The notes: a model not told the origin generated them from the sequence alone. A stretch of 64,000 bases of DNA from Flammeovirga aprica JL-4 (GCF_012844305.1 NZ_JABANE010000011.1:1-64000), one strand, 5' to 3'. Counted from the first letter of the stretch, positions 45,810 to 55,405 are shown. Numbers and translations: made by a program.

Positions 45810-46958
45810 TTATTTTTTAAGGGTAGGAACCTTAACAAATTGTGCAAAAATAAGTGAGATAACACATAGCACAGCACCTCCATAAAAAGGTAATGTCCAA
45901 TCCTGCAACCAAATCCATCCTCCTAATAATGGAAGAAATACCGCTACTACATGGTTGATGGTAAACCCAACAGCCATAGAAGGTGCAATATCTTTCGGAT
46001 CTGCATTTTTTTGGAAATAGGTTTTGATTCCTATTGAAAAACTGAAGAAAATATGATCAATGATGTAAAGCCCTGCCACAACCCATCTGTTTTCTATTAA
46101 TGCATAAGCAAGGAAAACAATGGTTAGGCTGATGTATTCAAAACTCAACATTTTTCGTTCTCCGTATTTATTCAGCATTCTTGCTATAATCGGATTGAAA
46201 TACATGGAAACGATATTGTTCAATACAAAAAGGATTGTAATCTCTTTGATAGTAAAATCATATTTCTCTACTAAAAGCAATACGGCAAACACCACAAAAA
46301 CCTGTCTTCTTGCACCGCTCAGTAAATTCAACACATAGAAAAGCCAGTACTTTGACTTCAAAATCATCTTTTTGTGCTGCATCACTGCATCTTCTTCAAT
46401 CGGTTTTTGGAATAAAGCCCAAGCTCCTGCCAATACAACCACTACTCCAATCAACAGATAGATTATTTCATAGGATGCAACGAAAGTCAACCCGTAAATC
46501 GCTCCTCCAATAGCTATATTTGTAAAAGCCATGATACTTTTCAGTCTTGCCAGCACATGCGGGCTATCTTCTTTGGAGAAACTCTGAAGGGTGAGTGATT
46601 GATTAGAAGTTTCATAATAATGAAAGCCTATCGACATGATCAAAGTGGTCATCATCAAACCCCAGAAAGTAGGAAATAAACCTGTTAGACCTACTCCTAC
46701 TCCCATGACAATGATGGAGATGGAAGCAAATTTATCTTCTTTGATAAACATCAGAAAAAACAACGCTGTCACCACCAAAAAGCCTGGCACTTCTCTGAAT
46801 GACTGTATGGCTCCAATATCAAAACCATTCAAACCGATTTCATCTACTGCAAAATTGTTGAACAATGTACGCCAGCCTTGGAATCCTAATGCGGTGGCAA
46901 TGGATAAGACGAGTAAGAATTTGTACATTGGTGAACGGAAGGCGGAAGTATTTTTCAA
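45810..46958 (-). CDS. MFS transporter
   Basis: 382 residues with about 11-12 helices. The major-facilitator pattern is loose: the loop after helix 2 reads FREVPGFL and the central loop is basic (QHKKMILKSKYW). Substrate unknown. It lies downstream of the GH47/GRE operon but is separated from it by a terminator (47241-47280) and 337 bp, so joint function is unsupported. Confidence 0.85.
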   Translation of the reverse strand: MKNTSAFRSPMYKFLLVLSIATALGFQGWRTLFNNFAVDEIGLNGFDIGAIQSFREVPGFLVVTALFFLMFIKEDKFASISIIVMGVGVGLTGLFPTFWGLMMTTLIMSIGFHYYETSNQSLTLQSFSKEDSPHVLARLKSIMAFTNIAIGGAIYGLTFVASYEIIYLLIGVVVVLAGAWALFQKPIEEDAVMQHKKMILKSKYWLFYVLNLLSGARRQVFVVFAVLLLVEKYDFTIKEITILFVLNNIVSMYFNPIIARMLNKYGERKMLSFEYISLTIVFLAYALIENRWVVAGLYIIDHIFFSFSIGIKTYFQKNADPKDIAPSMAVGFTINHVVAVFLPLLGGWIWLQDWTLPFYGGAVLCVISLIFAQFVKVPTLKK

Positions 46959-47240
46959 AGTAAGTTGTTTTTTGACGAAAAATATTGGCTTTTGAATCCT
47001 TCGATTTATTCAGCCAAAAAGTTTGTTATTAGTAATGCGAATATAAGTACAAATTCAAAATTATCTAATACTAATTCTATTTATTGTCTTGCGATTACTT
47101 CCTTCAAAAAACTTTCAATAGAACCACTATTAATTCGTTTTTTAGCGTTGTACTCACAAAAAATAAATTAGAATTAACTAGTATTTATTTCTGACTTTGT
47201 ACTTAGATGATTTAATTTTAAGGGTCCTATCCTCAAGCAC
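46959..47240. other. Noncoding gap
   Basis: AT-rich upstream region of the MFS gene; a TAATTTTG -7-like element on the minus strand (47063-47056) without a well-placed TTG. No gene seen. Confidence 0.4.
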
Positions 47241-47280
47241 AAAAAAAGAGCTAAACCGTAACAGCTTAGCTCTTCTTATG
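47241..47280 (-). terminator. Terminator of the GRE-GH47 operon
   Basis: 9-bp stem AAGAGCTAA/TTAGCTCTT (47246-47254, 47266-47274), then T7 on the minus strand, 16 bp past the GH47 stop. Confidence 0.9.
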
Positions 47281-47295
47281 ATTCTGAAATTTAAA

Positions 47296-48759
47296 TTACT
47301 TCAAACCAATTTTATTTCCTTTCCACCCTTTATCCCAAGTATTTTTCAATGGGTGAGCTTCAGTATTCAATACATATTTTTCAAAATCAAATACATCTTC
47401 AGGGGCAAAGAATAAATAACAGTATTTCATTGTTTCTGCAAAGAAGAAGCTTTCCAAAGTGTCCCACTTCTCTTTTGTTTTCACATCCTTCAACTGTACA
47501 TAGCCGTTCTCAACTTGACAGTATTTTTCAATGCTTTCGAACATCTTCTTACCCTGCTCATAGTATTTGTTATTGCCTGTACCTCTCCAAACATAGTAAG
47601 TAGATTCAATAGCTTCAGGACGCATCATATAATATTCAGCCCCTTCATAGAAAGGTTTCATTGTGGTGTAATCCACCGCTTCAGGCTCAATTCCATCTTT
47701 AAACCACATTTTATTGATAGACGCCTGTAACTTTTCTGCTCTATCTAAATCTCCGTCTAGTACATAACATAAGTTCCAGAAACAATCCAATGCACCAAAT
47801 CTAGTACTGATTCTTTCACCAGTATTCATATCAGCCCAACCGATCCAGAATTCACCATCTACAGATGTTGTATCTACTAAATATTTGTTGACAGCATCTC
47901 TTGAAACGTTATACCATTCCAATAAGTCTTCATCTCCAAATAATAAATATCCTTTTAATAAGTATTCGTAATAAGCATCAATACCTCCTGAAATATGTGC
48001 CCTTGTATCCGCCCATTCTCCTGTATCTTGGTCAATCCATGAACCTTGCAATCCTGTCTCTCCTCTTCTGTCATAAGAAGCTTTGATACCTCTCTTACAT
48101 AATTCATAGTATTTATCATCACCCGTCAATTTTGACAAAACACCATACTCCAATAACATCGAACCGATTTCACATGGGTTAGTACCCTGTCCACCTGTTT
48201 TACCTGTACGAAGGTTTACTAATCTGTAAGGAATACCTGTAGGTGATTCAAAAACAGGAATCATTCTATCACCAAGATCTTTGGCTAATTCTAAAAACCT
48301 TGGATCTCCATCTAACTGATAAGATGAAAGTAAACCACCTAAAATTCGGATGGCAATTTCAAACTGCTGTACATCTAAGTCTTTATCGGAGTTTAATTCT
48401 GAGAAAATAAGTTCTTTACACTCTTTCATTTCCTCTTCCAAACCCATCAGATACATGGTAGAAAATGCATCGACAGGAGTCATCAATAATGATTCCGCGT
48501 ACCAATTGTGGCCTTTTTCTGAGATAGGATTAACGGCATCTAACCCTTTAGCATAATCCATATATGCTCTCCACCCTTTTTTGAAAGCCGTTTTTACTCT
48601 TTCTTGATATTCTTTCTTTTCTTTTTGAGAAATTTCTTGTGTTACTATTTCTTTAGAAGATTCACTTGCTGTATTTCCACAAGATGTTCCTAGTAATGTT
48701 GTTGACGCTACTAAAACTGATGCGATTAATGTTTTTTTGATGGTAGTATTCATTTTCAC
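47296..48759 (-). CDS. GH47 class I alpha-1,2-mannosidase, exported lipoprotein
   Basis: 487 residues. GH47 is the (alpha/alpha)7 inverting, Ca2+-dependent mannosidase family typical of eukaryotic N-glycan trimming. Seen: VDAFSTMYLMGLEEE, QFEIAIRILGGLLSSYQL (acid/base Glu134 by analogy with ER mannosidase I), GGIDAYYEYLLK (Asp261), MMRPEAIESTYYVWRGTG (Glu382), WDTLESFFFAETMKYCYLFF (Glu436) and VLNTEAHPL with the calcium-binding Thr466. All key residues are kept. A signal peptide with Cys27 (LGTSCG) suggests a periplasmic or surface lipoprotein. It lies 35 bp after the cupin gene as last gene of the GRE operon. Bacterial GH47 genes are rare. Confidence 0.93.
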   Translation of the reverse strand: MKMNTTIKKTLIASVLVASTTLLGTSCGNTASESSKEIVTQEISQKEKKEYQERVKTAFKKGWRAYMDYAKGLDAVNPISEKGHNWYAESLLMTPVDAFSTMYLMGLEEEMKECKELIFSELNSDKDLDVQQFEIAIRILGGLLSSYQLDGDPRFLELAKDLGDRMIPVFESPTGIPYRLVNLRTGKTGGQGTNPCEIGSMLLEYGVLSKLTGDDKYYELCKRGIKASYDRRGETGLQGSWIDQDTGEWADTRAHISGGIDAYYEYLLKGYLLFGDEDLLEWYNVSRDAVNKYLVDTTSVDGEFWIGWADMNTGERISTRFGALDCFWNLCYVLDGDLDRAEKLQASINKMWFKDGIEPEAVDYTTMKPFYEGAEYYMMRPEAIESTYYVWRGTGNNKYYEQGKKMFESIEKYCQVENGYVQLKDVKTKEKWDTLESFFFAETMKYCYLFFAPEDVFDFEKYVLNTEAHPLKNTWDKGWKGNKIGLK

Positions 48760-48794
48760 TCTCTTGATAATGGTTTATTACTTAACTGTATAAT

Positions 48795-49208
48795 TTATTT
48801 CCAAATTTTATTTACTTCATTTAAAAACTGTATTTCTTGTTCTTCATTAAAATCATAGAACTCAAAATCACCTAAATGTGTGTTGTCTTTTTCAATGATA
48901 AGCACTTTTGCACCTTCTTTTAATGCAATGGTATGCCAAACATTTTTAGGGATATTATAGGTTACGCCTTCTTTCATTTCCTCCATATCATAACTGATCT
49001 TATCTTCATGAATTTGAGCTGAAACTAATATAGCTTTCCCTTGTATTAATAAAAAGGCTTCATCTGTCTGGTAGTGAATATCAAGTCTTTTGATATTTTC
49101 AGGCTTACTTTCCTCCTCATAATTTAATTGGGCCACCTGCCAACCCTCTCTAATCAAAAAGGGATTATAGCCATCACCCTCGTGCGTATATCTTTCTGTA
49201 ATATTCAT
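48795..49208 (-). CDS. Small cupin of the GRE operon
   Basis: 137 residues, one cupin barrel: RLDIHYQTDEAFLLIQGKAIL gives motif 1 (His and Glu) and YNIPKNVWHTIAL motif 2 (His), followed by VLIIEKDNTHLGDFEFYDFNEEQ. Metal-bound sugar isomerase or sugar-sensing roles are common in such small cupins; which applies is unknown. It starts one base after the GRE stop and precedes GH47 by 35 bp, so cotranscription is very likely. The start lies at AATATTACAG with no strong ribosome site, as expected under tight coupling. Confidence 0.85.
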   Translation of the reverse strand: MNITERYTHEGDGYNPFLIREGWQVAQLNYEEESKPENIKRLDIHYQTDEAFLLIQGKAILVSAQIHEDKISYDMEEMKEGVTYNIPKNVWHTIALKEGAKVLIIEKDNTHLGDFEFYDFNEEQEIQFLNEVNKIWK

Positions 49209-49209
49209 C

Positions 49210-51363
49210 TTAATTCTCCAATATTCTATCTACAACAAGCTGTCTGAATTCCTTAGAAAGCATGGCAAAATACGCCGTAAACCCTGTAATTCTCACCACT
49301 AAATCAGGGTAAAGATCTGGGTTTTCGTGAGCGGCTAAAACTTGTTCTTTGTCCATGATGTTCACATTAATCAATGTCCCTCCTAGTTCAAAGTGTGTTT
49401 TAATGATTGCTCCAATAATAGATGCATGCTCTTGCTTTGCCAATGACGGGTCCAACTCCCATTGCATCGGTGCAGTATTCCCATAACCGGGCTGCACTTT
49501 TGCTACTGCAGAGGCTAATGCTAGAGAGCCTCCATCTACCACAAATCCTGGAGTAGGATTCGCTCCATGATTTATAGGTTCGCCAGCCTTTCTTCCATTA
49601 GGAGTGGCTTTTACTTTTTTACCTAGCCCTACTGTATTGGCCCATGAAAATAGCCCTGGGATAAAGCAATGATTGTATTTTTCATCCGACTGACTCTTCA
49701 CTAACTTTGAGAAAAGGTTTGAAATTAGGCTTGCCCAATGATCCCCCTTGGTTTCACCCTGCCCATATTTTTCACTGTTTTGAAGCAATGCACGAACTCT
49801 TTCTCCATTTTCATCCTCGAAGTTCGTGTCCATATGAAATTTCAATTCTTCCCAACTTAAACGTCCTTCTTCTTCAATTCTCTGCTCAATGGCGGCAAAT
49901 GAATCCGCTACTATCGCTATTCCTGCTCCATCTATAGAAAGGTTATAATACATTGCTCCTCCATCACTTACGTCTTTCCCTTTTTCCAAAGGACCATAGG
50001 ATAGTAAATTCAGGATCAGTTCAGGCTCATTATATTTCTGATATTTCAGATGATGTCTTATTCCTTCAGCTGCAGTGTTGACTGCTTTTTCAAGGTGTGA
50101 TGAAAACTTATCCCAAAGTTGTGTTGCACTTTTTACCTCAGAAGAAAGCATCACCTCTTCAAATGCCACCTCAAAAACCTTAGCCATATTTACTTTCACA
50201 AGGTCATTCATCGTATATTCTAATCCTGGCAATGACATCCAATTACAACCAACTGCAATCCTTTTCCTAGATAATTCTTCTGAATAACCATTTTTCATAA
50301 AACCACTGATCAGTCCTTTGTCACCAGAAAAACGAGGCCAGGCATTTTTATTCTTTATCAGGTAATTCAATGATTGCTCAAACAACGCTTCATTCATATT
50401 ATCATGTACTCTGACTGTAATATTTAATGAAGTATTGATCTTATCTGCTGCTTCAAGTATGAGGAATGAAATTTCTGAGGCAACATCACCTCCATTACCA
50501 TCAGGACCTCCTAACTGCCAATAAATAGGGTCGTTGATGAGAAAACAAGAAAGGTAATAAACCGCCTCTTCTTTATCTATTATTCCATTTTTTAGGTCAT
50601 TTTCATAATACGGCTGCAATAAGGTATCGATCTGACCACCTGCTCCGTCTCTATTATAAGTTCTTGAAGCCAAATGAAACCATATGATCCATTGACAAGC
50701 TTGACGGAAAGTTTTAGGTGGATGATGCAGAATAGCAACATTCGTTTCTTTCATTTGCTGCAGATGCTCCTTCACTAAAGTATCTTGCTCGTTTTGAATT
50801 CTTGTTTCCAATGCATCAATGTGCCTTTCTATCCAGCCTTGAATACTGATAATTGCTCTTTTATGAGAGGCATAGAATTCTTTCTGCTCATCACTTTGAT
50901 GAATAGAAGCACAGGTCTCTATTTTCATCAATAAACCCTTCCAACCTAATTGCAATCCCAATTCAAAGTCAGGTGCAAAGTGGGCATCATCTCCTATTCC
51001 ATGAATAATGTCGTACTTCTCCTGATCAGCCATTAAGTGAGTATAAGGATAAGATGGATTCCATTTGTTCGGGCGCATTTTGGACATAAAATAAATCCAA
51101 CGCCCCGCAAATGCATCCTTTTCATCGATGTAAACAGGATGATTGTCCATCAAATCACAAAAATTATCTGTCCAGCCTTTTACACCATAAAATGAACCAT
51201 CACTATGGTTAGGAATAATTTCCCAACCGTCATCAGGAACAGCAATTCTTCCATAATCATCCTCATCCAAAAGTCCTTCTTTCTGAATTTTCTCTTTCGT
51301 CTGAAGCGATTTCGCTCTTTTTAGGTTTTCAATTTTTTGTAAGTAATATTCTTTCATTTTCAT
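49210..51363 (-). CDS. Glycyl radical enzyme of unassigned reaction
   Basis: 717 residues, PFL-like fold. The glycyl-radical loop near the C-terminus is VRITGFTAYFAML with Gly694, and the active-site Cys loop is IAVGCNWMSLPG with Cys373. Known eliminases and dehydratases (choline, isethionate, hydroxyproline) carry GCxE-type loops; here Asn374-Trp375 follow the Cys, so the catalytic Glu is missing and I cannot assign lyase, dehydratase or decarboxylase. Pyruvate formate-lyase (paired Cys) does not fit either. The activase gene ends one base upstream and a cupin begins one base downstream. O2-sensitive: the enzyme implies an anoxic phase in this organism's life. Confidence 0.9.
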   Translation of the reverse strand: MKMKEYYLQKIENLKRAKSLQTKEKIQKEGLLDEDDYGRIAVPDDGWEIIPNHSDGSFYGVKGWTDNFCDLMDNHPVYIDEKDAFAGRWIYFMSKMRPNKWNPSYPYTHLMADQEKYDIIHGIGDDAHFAPDFELGLQLGWKGLLMKIETCASIHQSDEQKEFYASHKRAIISIQGWIERHIDALETRIQNEQDTLVKEHLQQMKETNVAILHHPPKTFRQACQWIIWFHLASRTYNRDGAGGQIDTLLQPYYENDLKNGIIDKEEAVYYLSCFLINDPIYWQLGGPDGNGGDVASEISFLILEAADKINTSLNITVRVHDNMNEALFEQSLNYLIKNKNAWPRFSGDKGLISGFMKNGYSEELSRKRIAVGCNWMSLPGLEYTMNDLVKVNMAKVFEVAFEEVMLSSEVKSATQLWDKFSSHLEKAVNTAAEGIRHHLKYQKYNEPELILNLLSYGPLEKGKDVSDGGAMYYNLSIDGAGIAIVADSFAAIEQRIEEEGRLSWEELKFHMDTNFEDENGERVRALLQNSEKYGQGETKGDHWASLISNLFSKLVKSQSDEKYNHCFIPGLFSWANTVGLGKKVKATPNGRKAGEPINHGANPTPGFVVDGGSLALASAVAKVQPGYGNTAPMQWELDPSLAKQEHASIIGAIIKTHFELGGTLINVNIMDKEQVLAAHENPDLYPDLVVRITGFTAYFAMLSKEFRQLVVDRILEN

Positions 51364-51364
51364 T

Positions 51365-52243
51365 CTATTTCTTTATCAAATCAGACCAAAATTTGAATTC
51401 TGAATGATTCATTTCATTGATATGTGCCAAGTTGTATTCCAAACCAAGGTTCTTGTATTTTTGCTCCCCTAATTTATGATAAGGATTGAGCTTAAAGTCC
51501 TTGCAGTTTGAAAGTTGATGTACAAAATCATTAATCGCAGTGATCTCCTCTTTATTATTATTCGCTGTCGGTATTAAAGGGGTTCTCAACTCGTAACTCA
51601 CTTTTTCTTGGTCTATCCTTTTTATATTGGATAAAACCTTTTGATTTCCGGTGGATGTCCATTGCTTATGCTTTGCAGCATCAACAAATTTGAGATCTAT
51701 CAACCAATGATCTACATAAGGAAGCACCTTTGAAATAATACTCCATGAAACATTGAAGTTGGACTCCACTGCTATATTCAATCCTCGCTCTTTGAAATAC
51801 TTCAAAGTCTGAAGTAAGAATTGATGCTGTAATAAAGGCTCTCCTCCGGAAAATGTAATTCCTCCGTTGGAGGACTTAAAAAAAGGAATATCCTTTTCAA
51901 TCGCTTTATATAAACCTTGAGGTGAATAGGTTTTCCCTACCTCATGCATTGCTCCGGAATAACACACTTGTGTACAATTTCTGTGATTATCACATAAACT
52001 AGGATTATAGTGTACTTTACCGTCATTAACAAATAATGCATCAGTAGAACATACTTCCACACAAGCTCCACAAGAGATACACTTCTGTTCGACTCTTTCA
52101 ATTTGAATTTTTGATGAAAAAGTTTCTGGATTATGGCACCACAAACAACTCATATTACACCCTTTCAAGAAAATAACAGTTCTAATACCGTTACCGTCAT
52201 GCAATGAAAGGCGCTGTAAATTTGTAATGATTCCTTGTTCCAA
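51365..52243 (-). CDS. Glycyl radical enzyme activating enzyme
   Basis: 292 residues, radical SAM enzyme that abstracts H from the partner's glycine. Cx3Cx2C is CNMSCLWC (Cys29, 33, 36) after the opening LQRLSLHDGNGIRTVIFLKG. A ferredoxin-like insert with CISCGACVEVC (Cys55-65) and CDNHRNCTQVC (Cys84, 90, 94) supplies extra Fe-S clusters, as in activases of GRE eliminases and unlike PflA. ITFSGGEPLLQ is the SAM-binding GGE motif. First gene of the operon activase-GRE-cupin-GH47; the 180-bp gap upstream holds its promoter, after the regulator's terminator. Confidence 0.93.
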   Translation of the reverse strand: MEQGIITNLQRLSLHDGNGIRTVIFLKGCNMSCLWCHNPETFSSKIQIERVEQKCISCGACVEVCSTDALFVNDGKVHYNPSLCDNHRNCTQVCYSGAMHEVGKTYSPQGLYKAIEKDIPFFKSSNGGITFSGGEPLLQHQFLLQTLKYFKERGLNIAVESNFNVSWSIISKVLPYVDHWLIDLKFVDAAKHKQWTSTGNQKVLSNIKRIDQEKVSYELRTPLIPTANNNKEEITAINDFVHQLSNCKDFKLNPYHKLGEQKYKNLGLEYNLAHINEMNHSEFKFWSDLIKK

Positions 52244-52388
52244 AACTTTTACTTTATAGAAGTGTATAATTCACTCATTATTTACAATTACAAAGTAAAG
52301 GCGATTTCATCTAGAATTCAACTAATAATAGTGTACTACAGCGTGTATTCAGAGTACTTACACGACCTCATGATTTTTAGCCCCATAA

Positions 52389-52415
52389 AAAAAGGCCACT
52401 TTAAAAGCAGCCTTT
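52389..52415 (-). terminator. Terminator of the Reg_prop/LuxR regulator
   Basis: AAAGGC and GCCTTT arms with an inner imperfect CTTT/AAAG stem, followed by T7 on the minus strand, 9 bp past the regulator stop. Confidence 0.7.
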
Positions 52416-52423
52416 CTTTTTAC

Positions 52424-55405
52424 TTAAAACCTTGTGATCATTTTGGTTAGCGATTTCCGTTTCTCCAAACCAATTTTTTTTCTGATTCTATATCTCGAAG
52501 TTTCGAGTGTCCTCACACTGACATTCATCAATGTGGCTATTTCCTGATTCTCTAGGTCCATTCTCAGATAAGCACAAATCCTCAGTTCCCTTTTGCTTAG
52601 ATCAGGATACTGTACTTTAAACCTCTCCAAGAAGTTATCATGTGACTTATTGAATTGGTGCTCAAACTTATCCCAATAATCATGATCATCACTCTCTTTG
52701 TTGATTTCTTTGACGATTGTTCTGATTTTACGTTTCTCAGTACTTCCCAAATTGGCAGCCAACTCTTCCAGCTTCTGTTTTACTTGCTGTAAACTTTGAT
52801 TTTTATGAAGATGACTGATTGTAATATTAGTCAGTTCACCTTTTGTGGTATCAAGTTCTTTTTCAAGTGTTGTATTCTGAATCTTAATTTTCTCTCGCTC
52901 CGCTTGGATGCTTTCTAATGCGAATTGTTTTTTCACATTCATAATCCTCACCCTTTGTAAGAAATAAAGGGCCAAAAGGATTAGTGACAACATCAGCAAT
53001 CTAAACCATGTGGATTGCCAGAAAGGTGTTTTTATGATTACATTGATTGACGCCCCTTCTTTATTCCAAACACCATGATTATTAGATGCGATGACTTTAA
53101 AAGTATACTTGCCCGGATCTAAGTTGGTGTAAGTTGCAATTCTTCGATCTCCCACATAATTCCACTTTGTATCAAAACCCGAAAGCTTGTAAGCGTATTG
53201 ATTTCGATCTGTTTCTGTGAAGTTCAAAGCACAGTAATTAAAATTGAAAACAGACTGATCATATTCTAGCTCAATTGTCTCAGTTTCCAACACTGAGTTT
53301 TTAAGAATAGATGTAGAATCGGTTGGAATTTGAGGTACATTAAAAATATCGAAACCTGTGATATATACTGGTGGCACAACTTCATTTTCTCCTAGCATTT
53401 GTGGGTTAAAAATGGTTATGCCTTCTGTACCGCCAATTAAGATTTCTCCCTTGTTATTTTTTTCTAATGAATTATAGTTAAATGAGTTATTAGGAATATG
53501 AAAACTCACTATATCTTCACCAGACAAAGACATTTTGGAAATGTACTTTTTAGATACAATAATCAAGTTACCCATTTGGTCGGAAGTGATATTAAGCAAT
53601 GGCAACTGTGGTATACCATCCTTTTCCGTCAATACTTTAAACTCTTTTCTCTCTGGAAGATATTTTACCAGTCCAACAGCTGTCGCTAACCAAATGTGTC
53701 TCAACTTATCTTCAAAAACCGCTTTTACATAATTGAAATTATGATTGGTTTCTATCAGCTTGTTCATCAAATCAAAAGTCCACTTGCCTGTACTTCTTTC
53801 AAAAAGCACTACCCCACTATCCGTACTAAACCAGATATTAGATTGAGCATCTTCAAAAATATGATATACATGAATTTGTCCAGCATTAGAATAATCTAAA
53901 TTCAAACTCACACATTCTTTCTTTACTGGGTCATATTGGGTAATTCCTCCTCCCAAAGTACCGACCCATGTGATTCCTTTAGAATCTGTATAAAGTGCCC
54001 AAATATTATTTGTAGTCAAACAATCATCATTGCCATCTCTTTTCATATGAAAGTACTTCCCTGTTTTTTTATCTACCACTCTCAATCCTTCACTATAAGT
54101 CCCTACAAGGAAATTGCCAAGAGAATCTTCTGTCATTGTTTTCACTACATCCACCGCAAAACCATCAATCTGCTTGCCGTCAATGTCAAAATGCTTAAAA
54201 TTATTTTCGTTTTCATCTGACTGCTGATGCAATCCCCCCCAGTCAGTACCTGCCCATAGTTTTCCTTTTTTATCATAATAGAGAGAAAGTACAGGTTTAT
54301 TTGGCAAAGTATTATCATCACAAGGAGTGTGATTGATTTGCTTAAAGAAGTTTTTGCGAGGGTCAAACTTATCCACTCCTTCTAGATAAGCACCTATCCA
54401 AATATTTTCTTCTTTGTCCTTATACATACTCCACAACACATCCGTTGACAAAGAAAGAGGATCTACTTTTGAATGTATGTGAGATTCAAAATATTTTGTA
54501 TTCACATCAAACACATCGAGCCCTGCACCATCTGTAGCTAACCATAATTTATTGCCCACCTGCAATATATCTTTGATATTATTACTACTAGGCCCTTTAC
54601 CGGGAACGCCTGTCACATAAGTAGTATATTGACCGGTGAGCAGGTTATACTCCGCTAGTCCGCCACTATTACTACCTACATAAAGCAATGTATCATTATA
54701 GATAAATAGATTTTTTTTAGCATTATCATCAAGGCTATTTAACGGAAGATGAGTGTACTCAACTTCAGAAAAGTTTTTTGTGTTCTTATCATAAACACAC
54801 AACTTTCTGTTGTCAGTGGCCAACCATATTCGATTCCATTTATCCTCTACCATATCATGTACGGATACTCCATTGATCGTATTTGGATTTCCTTCTTCAA
54901 AATAGTATTTTTTGTATTGCTTTCTGTCCTTAGATATAATAGAAATTCCACCACTGGCACCTATCCATAACTGTTGTTCGTCATCTTCCATCATACAGTT
55001 CACTGAAAAGCTTGGCACCATCAAATTCTCTTGCCACCCTCCTTCAATATGCTTAAATGTTTCATCTTTAGGATTATAGACACTCATCCCATTATTCAAA
55101 AAGCCTATCCATAGCAAACCTTGATGATCTTCCAGCAAACATGAAATCATATTATCATTAGGTCCTTTCTCGCTCCCCATATCATAGGGGTAAACTTTCA
55201 TTTCATAGCCATCATACCTGTTCAGCCCTTTAAATGTGCCAAACCACATAAATCCTTTACTGTCTTGTAAAATTGAATTAACAGTAGCATCAGAAAGTCC
55301 ATCTTCCGTACGTAAATGCTCAAATTGTTTTTTGATATGTTGTGAAAATGAAATTGATGGTATGGTAAAAAAAGTTAGAGTAAAAAAAAGTAGTGTTCTA
55401 ACCAT
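52424..55405 (-). CDS. Membrane-anchored Reg_prop/Y_Y_Y sensor with LuxR-type HTH
   Basis: 993 residues. Signal peptide (1-21); two seven-blade propellers built of Reg_prop repeats (examples: GFMWFGTFKGLNRYDGYE, LLWIGFLNNGMSVYNP, KLWAGTDWGGLHQ) to about 680; Y_Y_Y domain (FNYCALNFTETDRNQYAYKL..PGKYTFKVIASNNHGVW in part); one membrane helix (LLMLSLILLALYFLQ); a coiled coil with a long linker; C-terminal HTH of LuxR type (LSKRELRICAYLRMDLENQEIATLMNVSVRTLETSRYRIRKK in part). There is no histidine kinase, so sensing and DNA binding are in one chain. It is directly upstream of, and co-oriented with, the GRE operon, which it probably controls in response to a carbohydrate. Confidence 0.9.
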   Translation of the reverse strand: MVRTLLFFTLTFFTIPSISFSQHIKKQFEHLRTEDGLSDATVNSILQDSKGFMWFGTFKGLNRYDGYEMKVYPYDMGSEKGPNDNMISCLLEDHQGLLWIGFLNNGMSVYNPKDETFKHIEGGWQENLMVPSFSVNCMMEDDEQQLWIGASGGISIISKDRKQYKKYYFEEGNPNTINGVSVHDMVEDKWNRIWLATDNRKLCVYDKNTKNFSEVEYTHLPLNSLDDNAKKNLFIYNDTLLYVGSNSGGLAEYNLLTGQYTTYVTGVPGKGPSSNNIKDILQVGNKLWLATDGAGLDVFDVNTKYFESHIHSKVDPLSLSTDVLWSMYKDKEENIWIGAYLEGVDKFDPRKNFFKQINHTPCDDNTLPNKPVLSLYYDKKGKLWAGTDWGGLHQQSDENENNFKHFDIDGKQIDGFAVDVVKTMTEDSLGNFLVGTYSEGLRVVDKKTGKYFHMKRDGNDDCLTTNNIWALYTDSKGITWVGTLGGGITQYDPVKKECVSLNLDYSNAGQIHVYHIFEDAQSNIWFSTDSGVVLFERSTGKWTFDLMNKLIETNHNFNYVKAVFEDKLRHIWLATAVGLVKYLPERKEFKVLTEKDGIPQLPLLNITSDQMGNLIIVSKKYISKMSLSGEDIVSFHIPNNSFNYNSLEKNNKGEILIGGTEGITIFNPQMLGENEVVPPVYITGFDIFNVPQIPTDSTSILKNSVLETETIELEYDQSVFNFNYCALNFTETDRNQYAYKLSGFDTKWNYVGDRRIATYTNLDPGKYTFKVIASNNHGVWNKEGASINVIIKTPFWQSTWFRLLMLSLILLALYFLQRVRIMNVKKQFALESIQAEREKIKIQNTTLEKELDTTKGELTNITISHLHKNQSLQQVKQKLEELAANLGSTEKRKIRTIVKEINKESDDHDYWDKFEHQFNKSHDNFLERFKVQYPDLSKRELRICAYLRMDLENQEIATLMNVSVRTLETSRYRIRKKIGLEKRKSLTKMITRF

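Noticed and set aside
45810..46958. MFS gene as transporter of the GRE operon
   Set aside because: A strong terminator and 337 bp separate them; no evidence of a shared transcript.
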